Assembly (NCBI GenBank): GCA_027295505.1
Contig: JAPUKU010000233.1
Span: forward strand, 1 to 52,084
Origin: Acidobacteriota bacterium
GTDB taxonomy: Bacteria; Acidobacteriota; Polarisedimenticolia; JAPUKU01
Direction: 5' to 3'
DNA: 52,084 bases
This document shows, in pieces, positions 41,790 to 50,809 of the stretch. A program made the translations under genes and the position numbers. The notes below the pieces were generated by a model. The model was not told the DNA's origin and ran no database searches. It saw nothing but the letters and a program-made list of their open reading frames with translations. Numbering within the stretch: position 1 is the first letter of the stretch; every line of letters starts with the position of its first letter.

Positions 41790-42787
41790 TTGCTTCCCCC
41801 AAACGCTCGCGTGTTCTCTCGGGCCATCGACCCACAGGACCACTGCATCTGGGACACCTGGTAGGCGCCCTCGAGAACTGGGTGCACCTGCAGGACGAGC
41901 ACGATTGTTTCTTCGCCATCTGCGACTGGCACGCGCTGACCAGCGAGTACTCTCGCAAGTCTCCGCTGCGAGAGTGGACCGAGGTCGTAGCTGCGGAGTG
42001 GCTGGCGGCCGGAATCGACCCCGAACGTGCAACGTTGTTCGTACAGTCAGATGTGAAGGAACACGCAGAGCTTCATCTCCTCCTGTCGATGCTCGTGCCC
42101 CTGCCGTGGTTAGAGCGGGTACCGACGTTCAAGGAGCAACAGCAACAGTTGTCGGATCGCGACCTGAACACGTATGGCTTCCTCGGCTACCCGGTCCTCC
42201 AGAGTGCCGACATCCTTATCTATCGGGCACACCTGGTGCCGGTGGGGGAGGACCAGGTGGCCCATATCGAGTTCACCCGCGAGGTGGCTCGCCGCTTCAA
42301 CTCTCTCTACGGCGAGGTCTTCCCGGAGCCGACCGCCCGGCTGACCGAGACAGCCCGGCTACCCGGCACCGACGGCCGTAAAATGAGCAAGTCGTACGGC
42401 AACTCCATCAACCTGGGGGATGAACCGGCCAAGATTCGTGAGAAAATTGCACGCATGGTGACCGACCCGGCCCGGGTGCGGCGCTCCGACCCGGGCAACC
42501 CGGATGTCTGTCCAGTCTTCACGATTCATCAGGCCTTCACCGGGCAGAAGCAACGTGATGAGATCGACCAGGGTTGCCGGACAGCGGCTATCGGTTGCCT
42601 GGACTGTAAGAAAATTCTGAGCGACCGGGTGCTCGAGCGCATCGCACCTCTTCAGGCCAGACGGGCGGAGCTGGTCGGAGACCGGAAGAAGCTGGCCGGC
42701 ATCCTCGCCGCGGGCGCCGACCGCGCCCGTCAGGTGGCGGGGGAGACAATGAAAGAAGTCCGCGAGCGAATGCTGGGACGAACATGA
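41786..42787 (+). CDS. trpS: tryptophanyl-tRNA synthetase
   Basis: 333 residues, the usual size. HIGH-like motif in SGHRPTGPLHLGHLVGALEN, QSADILIYRAHLVPVGEDQV in the Trp pocket and KMSKS as DGRKMSKSYGNSI. It charges tRNA-Trp in the cytosol. The GTG at 41786 is chosen because the conserved region starts 9 codons on and GTGA overlaps the remnant upstream. An open frame continues upstream to 41528, but that part belongs to the decayed protease. scpA overlaps its stop (ATGA). Confidence 0.97.
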   Translation: MIASPKRSRVLSGHRPTGPLHLGHLVGALENWVHLQDEHDCFFAICDWHALTSEYSRKSPLREWTEVVAAEWLAAGIDPERATLFVQSDVKEHAELHLLLSMLVPLPWLERVPTFKEQQQQLSDRDLNTYGFLGYPVLQSADILIYRAHLVPVGEDQVAHIEFTREVARRFNSLYGEVFPEPTARLTETARLPGTDGRKMSKSYGNSINLGDEPAKIREKIARMVTDPARVRRSDPGNPDVCPVFTIHQAFTGQKQRDEIDQGCRTAAIGCLDCKKILSDRVLERIAPLQARRAELVGDRKKLAGILAAGADRARQVAGETMKEVRERMLGRT

Positions 42788-43674
42788 GCGAAGATCCACA
42801 CGTTCAAGATCCGGAACAGCCTGTTACGGACTGGCCCGACGGCCGTCCTGAAGCGGCGGAGGAAGCCGCACCCGGGGCGAAAAGGTCTGATTCGTACCGT
42901 ATCCAGCTGGCCACTTTCGACGGCCCGCTCGACCTGCTGCTTCACCTCATCCGGGTGAACGAGATCAACATTTATGACATCCCCATCGCCGAGGTGACCC
43001 GCCAGTACGAGGAGTACCTGGACCTCATGCATGAGCTCAACCTGGAGCTGGCGGGCGAGTATCTGGTGATGGCTGCCACGCTGGTGTACATCAAATCAAA
43101 AATGATGCTGCCGACTCCTCCGGGAGAAGAGCAGCCACAGGAGGATCCGCGCGCCGAACTACGCGACCGACTACTGGAATACCAGCGCTATAAGGAAGCG
43201 GCGCTCATCCTCGCCAAGCGCCACCGTGAGGCCCAGCAGACCTGGGCGGTGGGAGCCCCGGCAGCGGAGATGACACAGGGGGAAACGGTGGTCGAGGCCA
43301 GCCTGCTCGATCTGCTGACAGCCTTCCAGAAAGTCCTGCGCTCCATCGGCGAAGAGGACCGTATGGAGTTTCGCCGCGACACCCTGCCGGTCGCCGACAG
43401 CATCGCACGCATCTGGGAACTGCTCGAGTGGGTGCCGAGCCTCCTGTTCGAGGAGCTGATTCTGCAGCGGCGAACGCGGGCAGAGTGCGTGGTGATGTTT
43501 CTCGCGGTCCTTGAAATGATCCACCTGCAGATGTTGCGAGCCACGCAGGCCAGCAGCGCTGGACAGATCCTGATCTGGCGGCGAACACCTTTGCTGCTGA
43601 CCCCATCAACTCGTGCCCGCCGAGCACCCCGCGCCCACCGGCCACGCCACCGCACATCCGAGGCCATGCCATGA
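42784..43674 (+). CDS. scpA: chromosome segregation/condensation protein ScpA
   Basis: 296 residues. The N-terminal kleisin motif is YRIQLATFDGPLDLLLHLIR, then VNEINIYDIPIAEVTRQYEE, LAGEYLVMAATLVYIKSKMM and the Arg/Lys-rich YKEAALILAKR. The C-terminal winged helix ends near SAGQILIWRR; the final 25 residues are basic and variable. ScpA bridges SMC heads with ScpB to condense the chromosome. The start overlaps the trpS stop and the end overlaps scpB (ATGA at 43671), so this is a translationally coupled trpS-scpA-scpB unit. Confidence 0.96.
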   Translation: MSEDPHVQDPEQPVTDWPDGRPEAAEEAAPGAKRSDSYRIQLATFDGPLDLLLHLIRVNEINIYDIPIAEVTRQYEEYLDLMHELNLELAGEYLVMAATLVYIKSKMMLPTPPGEEQPQEDPRAELRDRLLEYQRYKEAALILAKRHREAQQTWAVGAPAAEMTQGETVVEASLLDLLTAFQKVLRSIGEEDRMEFRRDTLPVADSIARIWELLEWVPSLLFEELILQRRTRAECVVMFLAVLEMIHLQMLRATQASSAGQILIWRRTPLLLTPSTRARRAPRAHRPRHRTSEAMP

Positions 43675-44336
43675 GCGACCCACCTGAAACTTCCCTGCGA
43701 GCCACCCTGGAGGCATTGCTGTTCGCTGCGCCGGAGCCTCTCACGCCGGCCGAAATCCGGGAAGTCCTTCCGGACGCTACTCCGGAACAGATAGAACGTG
43801 AGCTGGCCGCGCTGTCCAAAGATTATGAGCAACCGGGGCGGGGTGTGCGCATTAGCTTCGCCGCCGGCGGGTACCGCATCACGACCCGCCGCGAGCAGAG
43901 CGGCGCCCTCGAACGCCTGTTCCAGTCACGGAACCGCTCACGGATGTCGCAGGCAGCTCTGGAGACCCTGGCCGTGGTGGCGTACCGGCAACCGATCACC
44001 GGGCCGGAAATCCAGGAGCTGCGTGGCGTCAACTCGCAGGGCGTTCTCAAGACCCTGCTGGACCGGCGCCTGATCCGGATCTTAGGCCGCAAGGCGGTGG
44101 TTGGCCGGCCCCTGCTGTACGGCACAACGCGCGACTTTCTGCTCCATTTCGAGCTCGGCTCGCTGACCGAGCTGCCCAAGGTGGAAGAACTCCAGGAAGC
44201 ACTCCCCGAACCGGCCGAGCAGGCTTCACTCAACGGGGCCGCCCGGCAGACGGCACCCGCCAGCGACGAAACCATCACCGTGAGCGCTGAGCCTGCCGAG
44301 GAGGATGAGGCAGGCGAGCTCGAGCCACATCCCTGA
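43671..44336 (+). CDS. scpB: segregation and condensation protein ScpB
   Basis: 221 residues with two winged-helix domains: LRATLEALLFAAPEPLTPAE and IREVLPD first, then AALETLAVVAYRQPITGPEI and QELRGVNSQGVLKTLLDRRL with GRPLLYGTTRDFLLHF. The C-terminal 45 residues are acidic and disordered. ScpB dimers bind ScpA and SMC. It directly follows scpA with a 4-base overlap and is followed by rluB, a widespread gene order. Confidence 0.96.
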   Translation: MSDPPETSLRATLEALLFAAPEPLTPAEIREVLPDATPEQIERELAALSKDYEQPGRGVRISFAAGGYRITTRREQSGALERLFQSRNRSRMSQAALETLAVVAYRQPITGPEIQELRGVNSQGVLKTLLDRRLIRILGRKAVVGRPLLYGTTRDFLLHFELGSLTELPKVEELQEALPEPAEQASLNGAARQTAPASDETITVSAEPAEEDEAGELEPHP

Positions 44337-44346
44337 GGCGGCCACC

Positions 44347-45075
44347 ATGGCTCGCGAGCGTCTGCAGAAGATCCTGTCCCGAGCCGGTCTGGCCTCACGT
44401 CGGGAGGCCGAACGCTGGATCGAGGAAGGCCGTGTCGAGCTGAACGGCCGCACCGTTCGCCGCATGGGTGAAGCGGCCGACCTGGAGCACGACGATCTGC
44501 GTGTTGACGGCCGGCGGGTCCGACCGCAGCACCGGCGTCTGGTCGTGGCCCTGAACAAACCCCGGGGGGTCATCACCAGCATGCGTGATCCGCAGGGACG
44601 GCCCACCGTACGCGACCTGCTCAAAAAAGTGCGAGAAAGGCTCTATCCGGTGGGACGCCTCGACTACGCCAGTGAGGGGCTGCTCCTGATGACCAACGAT
44701 GGCGACCTAGCCGCCCACCTGATGGCCCCCAGGAGCCACTGCCCGAAGGTCTACGAGGTCAAGGTTCGCGGCGTGCCCGAGGTCCCGGCCCTGAAGCGCC
44801 TGAGCCAGGGGATCGTGCTGCAGGGCCGCCGGACGCTGCCGGCCCGGATCCGCTTCCTCAGAGGGCGTCACAACTCCTGGCTGGAGGTTCGTCTCATCGA
44901 GGGCCGCAAGAACCAGATCCGCGAGATGTTTCGGAGGGTCGGCCATCCCGTGCTCAAGCTGCGGCGGGTGCGAATCGGCAGCCTGGTTCTGGGAAAGCTG
45001 CGGCCCGGGGCCTACAGAATTCTGACCCAGAAAGAGGTTCAGCACCTCCAGGACAGTCTCCGGGAAAGCGCTTGA
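44347..45075 (+). CDS. rluB: 23S rRNA pseudouridine synthase, RluB/RsuA family
   Basis: 242 residues. The N-terminal S4 domain is ERLQKILSRAGLASRREAER, with VELNGR. The catalytic domain has NKPRGVITSM, GRLDYASEGLLLMTNDGDLA with the catalytic Asp in GRLD, and EGRKNQIREMFRRVGHPVLK. The RluB group isomerises U2605 of 23S rRNA; members RsuA, RluE and RluF are alternatives, though the scpAB context favours RluB. The ATG at 44347 is preferred because the S4 motif starts directly after it; a GTG/ATG upstream would lie in scpB. Confidence 0.92.
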   Translation: MARERLQKILSRAGLASRREAERWIEEGRVELNGRTVRRMGEAADLEHDDLRVDGRRVRPQHRRLVVALNKPRGVITSMRDPQGRPTVRDLLKKVRERLYPVGRLDYASEGLLLMTNDGDLAAHLMAPRSHCPKVYEVKVRGVPEVPALKRLSQGIVLQGRRTLPARIRFLRGRHNSWLEVRLIEGRKNQIREMFRRVGHPVLKLRRVRIGSLVLGKLRPGAYRILTQKEVQHLQDSLRESA

Positions 45076-45100
45076 CAGGCCCCCTCCGTCTCTCCATAAT
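45072..45100 (+). promoter_or_regulatory. rpsA promoter, overlapping the rluB stop
   Basis: TTGACA (45072-45077), a 17-base spacer and CATAAT (45095-45100). The -35 contains the rluB stop TGA (45073-45075). Transcription would give a leader of about 130 bases (45107-45237) before rpsA, long enough for the S1 autocontrol known in other bacteria (inference). Confidence 0.75.
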
Positions 45101-45237
45101 TAGGTTTCTCTATAAGTTACGTGATCTGGTTTGCCTGTAGAGAGGTCACCAGCAAGAGCAGAATCGAGGTCCGCGTGACGTCCTTAACCAGGGGGCAAAA
45201 CCAACCGCGGGGCCGGAAAAGGGGGACAGTTCCCATT

Positions 45238-47181
45238 ATGGATTTACAGAAACCGCTGACACCTGACCCAGCTCAGACCCAGGAGGAGGCCCTGGCGTTT
45301 GACGGGTCAGATCAGCCCTCGAAACCCGGCGCAGCCGAGCAGCCCGCTGAGCAGGAAGACTTTGCTGCCATGCTCGAGCAGTACGACGCCGCCATTGGCA
45401 AAATCGCCGAAGGGGAAGTTGTTCGCGGCCGCGTGCTGAAAGTTCTCTCCAATGAGGTCATCGTTGACGTCGGCTACAAGAGCGAGGGGATGATCGACAT
45501 CTCGGAGTTCCGGGATGAATCGGGCAAGCTCAATGTCGCCGCCGGGGATGAGATCGATGTTCTTCTCGAGCGCACCGAAAACCGGGACGGCTACGTGGTC
45601 CTGTCTCGCGAGAAGGCCGAGAAGATGAAGGTGTGGAACCAGATCGAGGGCGCCTACCGTGAAGGACGCCCCATCATGGGCCGAGTCATTGAGCGCATTA
45701 AGGGAGGACTGGCCGTCGACGTCGGCGTTCGCGCCTTCCTGCCGGGCTCGCTGGTCGACATGCGTCCGGTGCGCAACCTGGATGCCATGCGGGGCAAGGA
45801 ATTCCCCATGCGCGTTATCAAGGTGAACCGCCGCCGCGGCAACATCGTGCTGTCACGAAAAGCCGTCCTCGAAGAGGAGAACAGCGAGAAGAAACAACGT
45901 ACGCTGGAGAACCTGCAGGAAGGGCGAACCCTGAACGGCATCGTCAAGAACATTACAGAGTACGGAGCCTTTGTGGACCTGGGCGGTCTGGACGGACTGC
46001 TGCACATTACCGACATGTCATGGGGCCGCCTGAGCCACCCATCGGAAATGCTGAGCGTGGGGCAGGAGTTGGAGATCGTCGTGCTCAAGTTCGACCGCGA
46101 GCGCGAGCGGGTATCACTGGGACTCAAGCAGCTCACACCCGATCCGTGGCTCAAGGTTCCCGACAGCTACCCCGTGGGAACGCGCGTCAAAGGCAAGGTT
46201 GTGAGCCTGACCGATTACGGCGCCTTCGTGGAGCTGCAACCGGGAGTGGAAGGCCTGATCCACGTTTCCGAAATGTCCTGGAGCAAGCGCATTAAGCATC
46301 CCAGCAAGGTCGTTAACCCCGGGGATTCGGTTGAGGCCGTGGTGCTCGACGCCGATGTGGCGGCCCGCAGGCTGTCACTGGGACTCAAGCAGATTGAGCC
46401 CAATCCCTGGGATGCCATTGCTGAGAAGTATCCCGTGGGCACGCACATCACCGGCGAGGTCCGCAACCTCACGGAGTTCGGGGCCTTCATCGAAGTCGAG
46501 GAAGGCATTGATGGACTGGTTCATATCAGCGATCTCTCCTGGACCAAGGCGGTCAAGCACCCATCTGAGGTACTCAAGAAGGGCGACTCGGTGGAAGCAA
46601 TCATCCTCAAGATCGACTCCGAGAACCAGAGGCTGTCGCTCGGTATCAAGCAACTGCAGCCCAGCCACTGGGACGAGTTCTTCAACCGTGCACGGGTGGG
46701 CGATCTGGTGAAGGGCAAGATTGCCCGGTTAGCCGAGTTCGGCGTGTTCATCGAGATCGAAGAGGGTGTCGAAGGACTTTGCCACGTTTCAGAGCTGTCC
46801 GAGGAACGCATCGAGCATCCTCAGGAGAAGTTCTCGGTTGGGGACGAAATCACGGCCAAGATCATCCGCCTGGACACGACCGAGCGGAAAGTTGCACTGA
46901 GCGTCAAGGCTCTGGAGACCGATGCCGAGCGTGCCGATCTCGAGCAGTACCTGAAGCAGCGCGACGGCGGCTCCGCAAGCCTGGGCGAACTGGTCGGGGA
47001 GATACCGGCCGAATCCGGAACCGCTCTCTACTCCTCCAAAGAGGAAGAAGAAGCGGCGGCACAGGATGCCGGACAGCTGACCGGCCACAAGGAAGAAATC
47101 ACTGAGGCCGAGTCCAAACCATCGGAAGGTGAACAGGGCGAACCAGAAGGGAGCTCTGACCCGGAAGGGAAAGAGTCCTGA
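45238..47181 (+). CDS. rpsA: 30S ribosomal protein S1
   Basis: 647 residues from the ATG at 45238. Six S1 (OB-fold) repeats are visible, beginning GEVVRGRVLKVLSNEVIVDV, GRPIMGRVIERIKGGLAVDV, GRTLNGIVKNITEYGAFVDL, GTRVKGKVVSLTDYGAFVEL, GTHITGEVRNLTEFGAFIEV and GDLVKGKIARLAEFGVFIEI. The N-terminal 45 residues are acidic and the last 80 are Glu/Ser-rich and disordered, longer than in E. coli S1 (557 residues). S1 brings mRNA to the 30S subunit and unfolds structured leaders. GGGGGA lies before the start. The next gene encodes an HU/IHF protein, as in the E. coli rpsA-ihfB order. Confidence 0.97.
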   Translation: MDLQKPLTPDPAQTQEEALAFDGSDQPSKPGAAEQPAEQEDFAAMLEQYDAAIGKIAEGEVVRGRVLKVLSNEVIVDVGYKSEGMIDISEFRDESGKLNVAAGDEIDVLLERTENRDGYVVLSREKAEKMKVWNQIEGAYREGRPIMGRVIERIKGGLAVDVGVRAFLPGSLVDMRPVRNLDAMRGKEFPMRVIKVNRRRGNIVLSRKAVLEEENSEKKQRTLENLQEGRTLNGIVKNITEYGAFVDLGGLDGLLHITDMSWGRLSHPSEMLSVGQELEIVVLKFDRERERVSLGLKQLTPDPWLKVPDSYPVGTRVKGKVVSLTDYGAFVELQPGVEGLIHVSEMSWSKRIKHPSKVVNPGDSVEAVVLDADVAARRLSLGLKQIEPNPWDAIAEKYPVGTHITGEVRNLTEFGAFIEVEEGIDGLVHISDLSWTKAVKHPSEVLKKGDSVEAIILKIDSENQRLSLGIKQLQPSHWDEFFNRARVGDLVKGKIARLAEFGVFIEIEEGVEGLCHVSELSEERIEHPQEKFSVGDEITAKIIRLDTTERKVALSVKALETDAERADLEQYLKQRDGGSASLGELVGEIPAESGTALYSSKEEEEAAAQDAGQLTGHKEEITEAESKPSEGEQGEPEGSSDPEGKES

Positions 47182-47232
47182 TCACATAATCCAGGCAGAT
47201 TTTTACCAAGGTTCTCGACAGGAGTGACGGGA

Positions 47233-47550
47233 ATGACCAAAGCAGAACTGGTCGAGGAAGTATCTCGAGTATCTGAGCTGACGAAGAAGCACTCAGAGGT
47301 CATCGTTAACACCGTTTTCCAGTCAATCGTAGACGCGCTTCACAAGAACGAGAAGATCGAGTTGCGCGGCTTTGGCAGCTTCCGTATACGCCAGCGCCGC
47401 TCCCGGCAGGGCCGCAACCCGAAGACCGGCCAGAAGGTCGATGTGCCGGCGAAGCGTATCCCATATTTCAAGCCGGGCAAGGAGCTCAAGGAGCTCATCA
47501 ACCGTCCTGCTGAAGAGCCTCCCGAGATCAGTTCGCCCATATCCGAGTGA
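47233..47550 (+). CDS. HU/IHF family DNA-binding protein (second copy)
   Basis: 105 residues from the ATG at 47233 (GGAG at 47221-47224, 8 bases ahead). Motifs: MTKAELVEEVSRVSELTKKH, KIELRGFGSFRIRQRRSRQG, RNPKTGQKVDVPAKRIPYFK and PGKELKELIN. Its place after rpsA is that of ihfB in many genomes, so an integration-host-factor beta-type role is likely, with the first copy at 28267 as possible partner. The 13-residue acidic tail is extra. The stop overlaps the GTG of the HIT gene (GTGA). Confidence 0.95.
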   Translation: MTKAELVEEVSRVSELTKKHSEVIVNTVFQSIVDALHKNEKIELRGFGSFRIRQRRSRQGRNPKTGQKVDVPAKRIPYFKPGKELKELINRPAEEPPEISSPISE

Positions 47551-48044
47551 CGCCGGGCGCCGGGATGCGCGCACTGTTCACTCCCTGGCGCCTGGCCTAC
47601 ATCATGTCCTTGAAGCGGGACGCCGGGTGCGTCTTCTGCAAGGCCCAGAAGGGCGCTGACGAAAAGAGCCTGATTCTTCACCGGGGCCGCCACAATTTCG
47701 TCATCCTCAACCTGTACCCTTATAACAACGGACATCTGATGGTCGTACCCTTCCGCCATCTCGCCAGCCCGTGTGAGGCTGAACCCGAGGAGCGTGCCGA
47801 GATGATGGAACTGGCCGTACACTGCCAGAATGCGCTACAGAAAACCTACAGGGCCGAAGGCTTCAACCTCGGCATGAACCTGGGCCGCGGTGCTGGCGCT
47901 GGAGTCGCCGAACACTTTCACCTGCACATTGTACCGCGCTGGGTGGGGGACACGAACTTCATGTCGGTTGTGGGTGAGACGCGGATCGTGCCCGAGGATC
48001 TGAAGCAGACACTAGAAAAGCTAAAGAAAAACTTTAACTCTTAA
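47547..48044 (+). CDS. HIT-family protein, Ap4A phosphorylase-like
   Basis: 165 residues from a GTG overlapping the upstream stop; an ATG at 47565 is an alternative. The N-terminus MRALFTPWRLAYIMSLKR and CVFC are typical of the HIT subgroup with dinucleotide-polyphosphate activity. The histidine triad is HFHLHIVPRW, and NLYPYNNGHLMVVPFRH is the substrate strand. HIT enzymes hydrolyse or phosphorolyse nucleotide esters such as Ap4A. Co-transcription with the HU-like gene and miaB (27 bases downstream) is likely. Confidence 0.88.
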   Translation: MTPGAGMRALFTPWRLAYIMSLKRDAGCVFCKAQKGADEKSLILHRGRHNFVILNLYPYNNGHLMVVPFRHLASPCEAEPEERAEMMELAVHCQNALQKTYRAEGFNLGMNLGRGAGAGVAEHFHLHIVPRWVGDTNFMSVVGETRIVPEDLKQTLEKLKKNFNS

Positions 48045-48071
48045 GACATCTCATATTATCCCGAGGAACGC

Positions 48072-49415
48072 GTGCCTGTCGGACAGCGGTACCACATCGA
48101 GACCTGGGGCTGCCAGATGAACGCTCACGAAACGGAGCGGGTTTCCGGTCTGCTAGAAGCCCAGGGGCTCCGCCGCGCAGACGGGGCGCGCGATGCTGAT
48201 CTCATATTGCTAAACACCTGCGCCGTGCGTGAAGGTGCCACAGGCAAGGTGCTCACCCGGCTCGGGGAGTTGCGATCCCTCAAGGAGAGCGATCCTCACA
48301 AGGTGATCGGAGTGCTGGGCTGTGTGGCGCAGGAGAGGGGCGCGGAGTTGTTCCGGCGCGCTCCTCATGTGGATCTCGTCGTCGGTCCCCGCGCCCTGGC
48401 ATCCGTCCCGCGCCTGCTGGAGCAGGTGCGGACCACCCGCCACCTGATGGACCTCGAGCATTACACCGAGAGCGTGCTCTACGGCCACGAGCAAATCCGC
48501 AGGCAGGATTCCCGGAAGGCCTACCTGACGGTGATTGAGGGTTGCAGTAAGGCGTGCTCCTACTGCATCGTGCCGTTCACCCGGGGTCGCGAGGTCAGCC
48601 GCCCCTTTGCCAACATCCTGAGCGAGGTACGCTACCTGGTGGAACGGGGAACGCTCGAGGTGGAGCTTCTGGGCCAAAACGTCAACGCCTGGAGGGACGG
48701 CGGTCGCGACTTCGCCGACCTGCTCCGTGAGATCGGCGCCGTGGCCGGCCTGCGCCGCATCCGCTTCGTGACATCGCACCCGCTGCACTTCTCCCAGCGA
48801 ATTATCGAAGCCATGCGGGACTGCAAGCAGGTATGCAACTACCTGCATCTGCCACCTCAATCGGGCTCCGACCGGGTCCTGCGCCGCATGAAGCGTGGCT
48901 ACACACGCCGGCACTATCTCGCTTGCATTGGCGCCTTGCGGCAGGCTGTTCCTGACGTGCGTCTGTCCGGTGACATAATCGTCGGGTTCCCCGGAGAAAC
49001 AGACGAAGACTTCGAGGCAACCCTGGACCTGCTGGAGGGGGCGCGTTTCGATTCGCTGTTCTCGTTCCGGTACTCGCCTCGTCCCCACACCACAGCCACC
49101 GAGTTCACCGATCAGGTCCCCAGGGCGGTGCAGGATGGGCGCCTGGCGCGCCTTCAAGAGCGCCAGCGCCAGATTCAGGAAGTGGCCAACCGTCGCCACC
49201 TCGGCCAGATTTACGAAGTGCGTGTCGAGGGCCCGAGCCCCAAGGGCCACACGCTGTGCGGCCGTACCGCGCACGGACTCATGGTGCACTTCGAGGCCCC
49301 ACGAGAGTCACCGGACTCCTTCGTCAATGTTCAGGTCACCCGCACCGGTATTCACTCCGTGTCCGGCGAGCGCGTTGAATTGTCCCCGGGAACCTCCCCC
49401 ATCACGGCGCTCTGA
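48072..49415 (+). CDS. miaB: tRNA-2-methylthio-N6-dimethylallyladenosine synthase MiaB
   Basis: 447 residues, radical-SAM methylthiotransferase. The N-terminal UPF0004 domain has TWGCQMNAHETERVSGLL, NTCAVREGA and GVLGCVAQ, with its three Cys binding an auxiliary cluster. The radical SAM domain has CSKACSYCIVPFTRGREVSR (CxxxCxxC). The C-terminal TRAM domain is near YEVRVEGPSPKGHTLCGRTA. It adds a 2-methylthio group to i6A37 in tRNA. The GTG at 48072 follows GAGGAA. MiaB is favoured over MtaB by the QMNAHE motif. Confidence 0.95.
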   Translation: MPVGQRYHIETWGCQMNAHETERVSGLLEAQGLRRADGARDADLILLNTCAVREGATGKVLTRLGELRSLKESDPHKVIGVLGCVAQERGAELFRRAPHVDLVVGPRALASVPRLLEQVRTTRHLMDLEHYTESVLYGHEQIRRQDSRKAYLTVIEGCSKACSYCIVPFTRGREVSRPFANILSEVRYLVERGTLEVELLGQNVNAWRDGGRDFADLLREIGAVAGLRRIRFVTSHPLHFSQRIIEAMRDCKQVCNYLHLPPQSGSDRVLRRMKRGYTRRHYLACIGALRQAVPDVRLSGDIIVGFPGETDEDFEATLDLLEGARFDSLFSFRYSPRPHTTATEFTDQVPRAVQDGRLARLQERQRQIQEVANRRHLGQIYEVRVEGPSPKGHTLCGRTAHGLMVHFEAPRESPDSFVNVQVTRTGIHSVSGERVELSPGTSPITAL

Positions 49416-49455
49416 GAACGCGCCGGTATCCTCCAAACTATTGTGAGCGCATTTC

Positions 49456-49484
49456 TTGACACCCCCCAGGGGCAGGTCTATCAT
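49456..49484 (+). promoter_or_regulatory. sigma-70 promoter of the BFN-family gene
   Basis: TTGACA (49456-49461), a 17-base spacer and TATCAT (49479-49484), 33 bases before the ATG at 49517. It separates the BFN-parA-parB genes from miaB. Confidence 0.75.
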
Positions 49485-49516
49485 GGGCCCGACATGGAGA
49501 GGGGAGGCTGACCGTG

Positions 49517-50002
49517 ATGCTGGTGGAGATGAAGATCAAGGGTCTGATGATCGATCCACTGACCCAGATGCCGATTGTCATTCTTCGCGATCCCCAGGGA
49601 GACTCGGTCCTGCCGATCTGGGTGGGCATCTTCGAAGCCAACGCCATTGCCCTGCAGATCGAGAAGATCCAGACCCCCAGGCCGATGACTCATGATCTGC
49701 TCAAGAGCCTTCTTGGTAGCATGGGAGCCTCTCTTCAGAAGATCGTCATAACGGAGTTGAAGGACAACACCTTCTACGCGCTGATCCACCTGCAGCACAG
49801 CGGTCGCGACCTTACTGTTGACTCCAGGCCCAGCGATGCCATCGCCATCGCACTGCGCACCAACTCTCCCATCTTCGTGGACAGTGCGGTGATTGAGAAG
49901 GCCAAGAGTGTAGATTTGAGCAAGGAAGCGGGCGATCAGGAACGGCTGCGCAAGTGGCTCGAGAACCTCGATCCTGACGAGCTCGGCAAGTACGAGATGT
50001 AG
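49517..50002 (+). CDS. bifunctional nuclease family (BFN/DUF151) protein
   Basis: 161 residues from the ATG at 49517, with a GTG at 49514 also possible; GGGGAGG lies 9 or 6 bases ahead. The DUF151 pattern runs IKGLMIDPLTQMPIVILRDP, LPIWVGIFEANAIALQIEKI and VDSRPSDAIAIALRTNSPIF. Plant members have DNase and RNase activity. The bacterial role is uncertain and may be in DNA repair or RNA turnover. The acidic end (WLENLDPDELGKYEM) is typical. A 51-base gap leads to parA. Confidence 0.92.
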   Translation: MLVEMKIKGLMIDPLTQMPIVILRDPQGDSVLPIWVGIFEANAIALQIEKIQTPRPMTHDLLKSLLGSMGASLQKIVITELKDNTFYALIHLQHSGRDLTVDSRPSDAIAIALRTNSPIFVDSAVIEKAKSVDLSKEAGDQERLRKWLENLDPDELGKYEM

Positions 50003-50053
50003 CCGGCGGGGTTGCGCACCCCCTGATCCGTACAGACCTACCCGTCAACCGGT

Positions 50054-50809
50054 ATGATCCTCGCCATCGCGAATCAGAAGGGCGGGGTCGGTAAGACCAC
50101 GACCGCCCTCAACCTCGGCGCTGCGCTAGCGCAAAAGGGCCTCAAAACCCTGCTGGTTGACCTCGACCCCCAAGCCAATTGCACTCTGTCCTACCTCGAC
50201 ATGAACAATGTCGAGCGCTCGATGTATGACGCCCTGGTTGATAAGGACGTCACCGTCAAGGATGTGATACTCCGCACCTCGATCCTCTACCTCGATATTG
50301 CCCCTTCTAAGATCGCCCTGGCAAAAATTGAGGGGAGGCTGATAGGGGAGATGGATGGCCATTTCAGGCTCAAGGACAAGCTGGGGCCTATCAGCGAACT
50401 TTATGACTACATCATCATCGATACACCTCCAACGCTGGGTCTGCTCACCGTGAACGCACTGGTCGCAGCAACCCACCTTCTGGTACCGATCCAGTCCTCC
50501 TACTATGCGCTGGAAGGTACCGACGACTTGCTCGAAACGATTGAAAAGGTCAAGGCCCGTCCGAACCCAGCCCTGAACTTTCTGGGGGTGGTCATAACCC
50601 TCTACGATCGGCGTACGGTTCTGGCTCGTGATATCTACCAGCAGATCCGCCAAGTCTTTGGAGACAAGGTATTCAAGACCGTCGTCAACAAGAATGTTCG
50701 GCTCGAGGAGAGCCCCGCCTACAAGGAGTCTATCTTCACCTTTTCGCCGGAATCCAGTGGCGCTCTGGACTACTACCGCCTCTCCGAGGAGGTGATCGGA
50801 CGTGTCTAA
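50054..50809 (+). CDS. parA: chromosome partitioning ATPase ParA (Soj)
   Basis: 251 residues, small chromosomal-type ParA without an N-terminal HTH. The deviant Walker A is NQKGGVGKTTTALNLGAALA with both lysines, Walker A' is LLVDLDPQANCT and Walker B is YDYIIIDTPPTLGLLTVNAL. VPIQSSYYALEGTDDLLETI completes the family. ParA dimers on the nucleoid move ParB-parS complexes. The stop is overlapped by the parB GTG. In most bacteria the chromosomal parAB lies near the origin; I found no dnaA or canonical parS in the window. Confidence 0.96.
   Translation: MILAIANQKGGVGKTTTALNLGAALAQKGLKTLLVDLDPQANCTLSYLDMNNVERSMYDALVDKDVTVKDVILRTSILYLDIAPSKIALAKIEGRLIGEMDGHFRLKDKLGPISELYDYIIIDTPPTLGLLTVNALVAATHLLVPIQSSYYALEGTDDLLETIEKVKARPNPALNFLGVVITLYDRRTVLARDIYQQIRQVFGDKVFKTVVNKNVRLEESPAYKESIFTFSPESSGALDYYRLSEEVIGRV

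Noticed and set aside
41528-42787. A single 419-residue fusion of a hydrophobic N-terminus with trpS
   Set aside because: The N-terminal part is the decayed protease, and trpS has its own GTG with GTGA overlap and standard length.
48210-49289. 359-codon minus-strand frame opposite miaB
   Set aside because: Shadow of miaB; the translation has no recognisable features.
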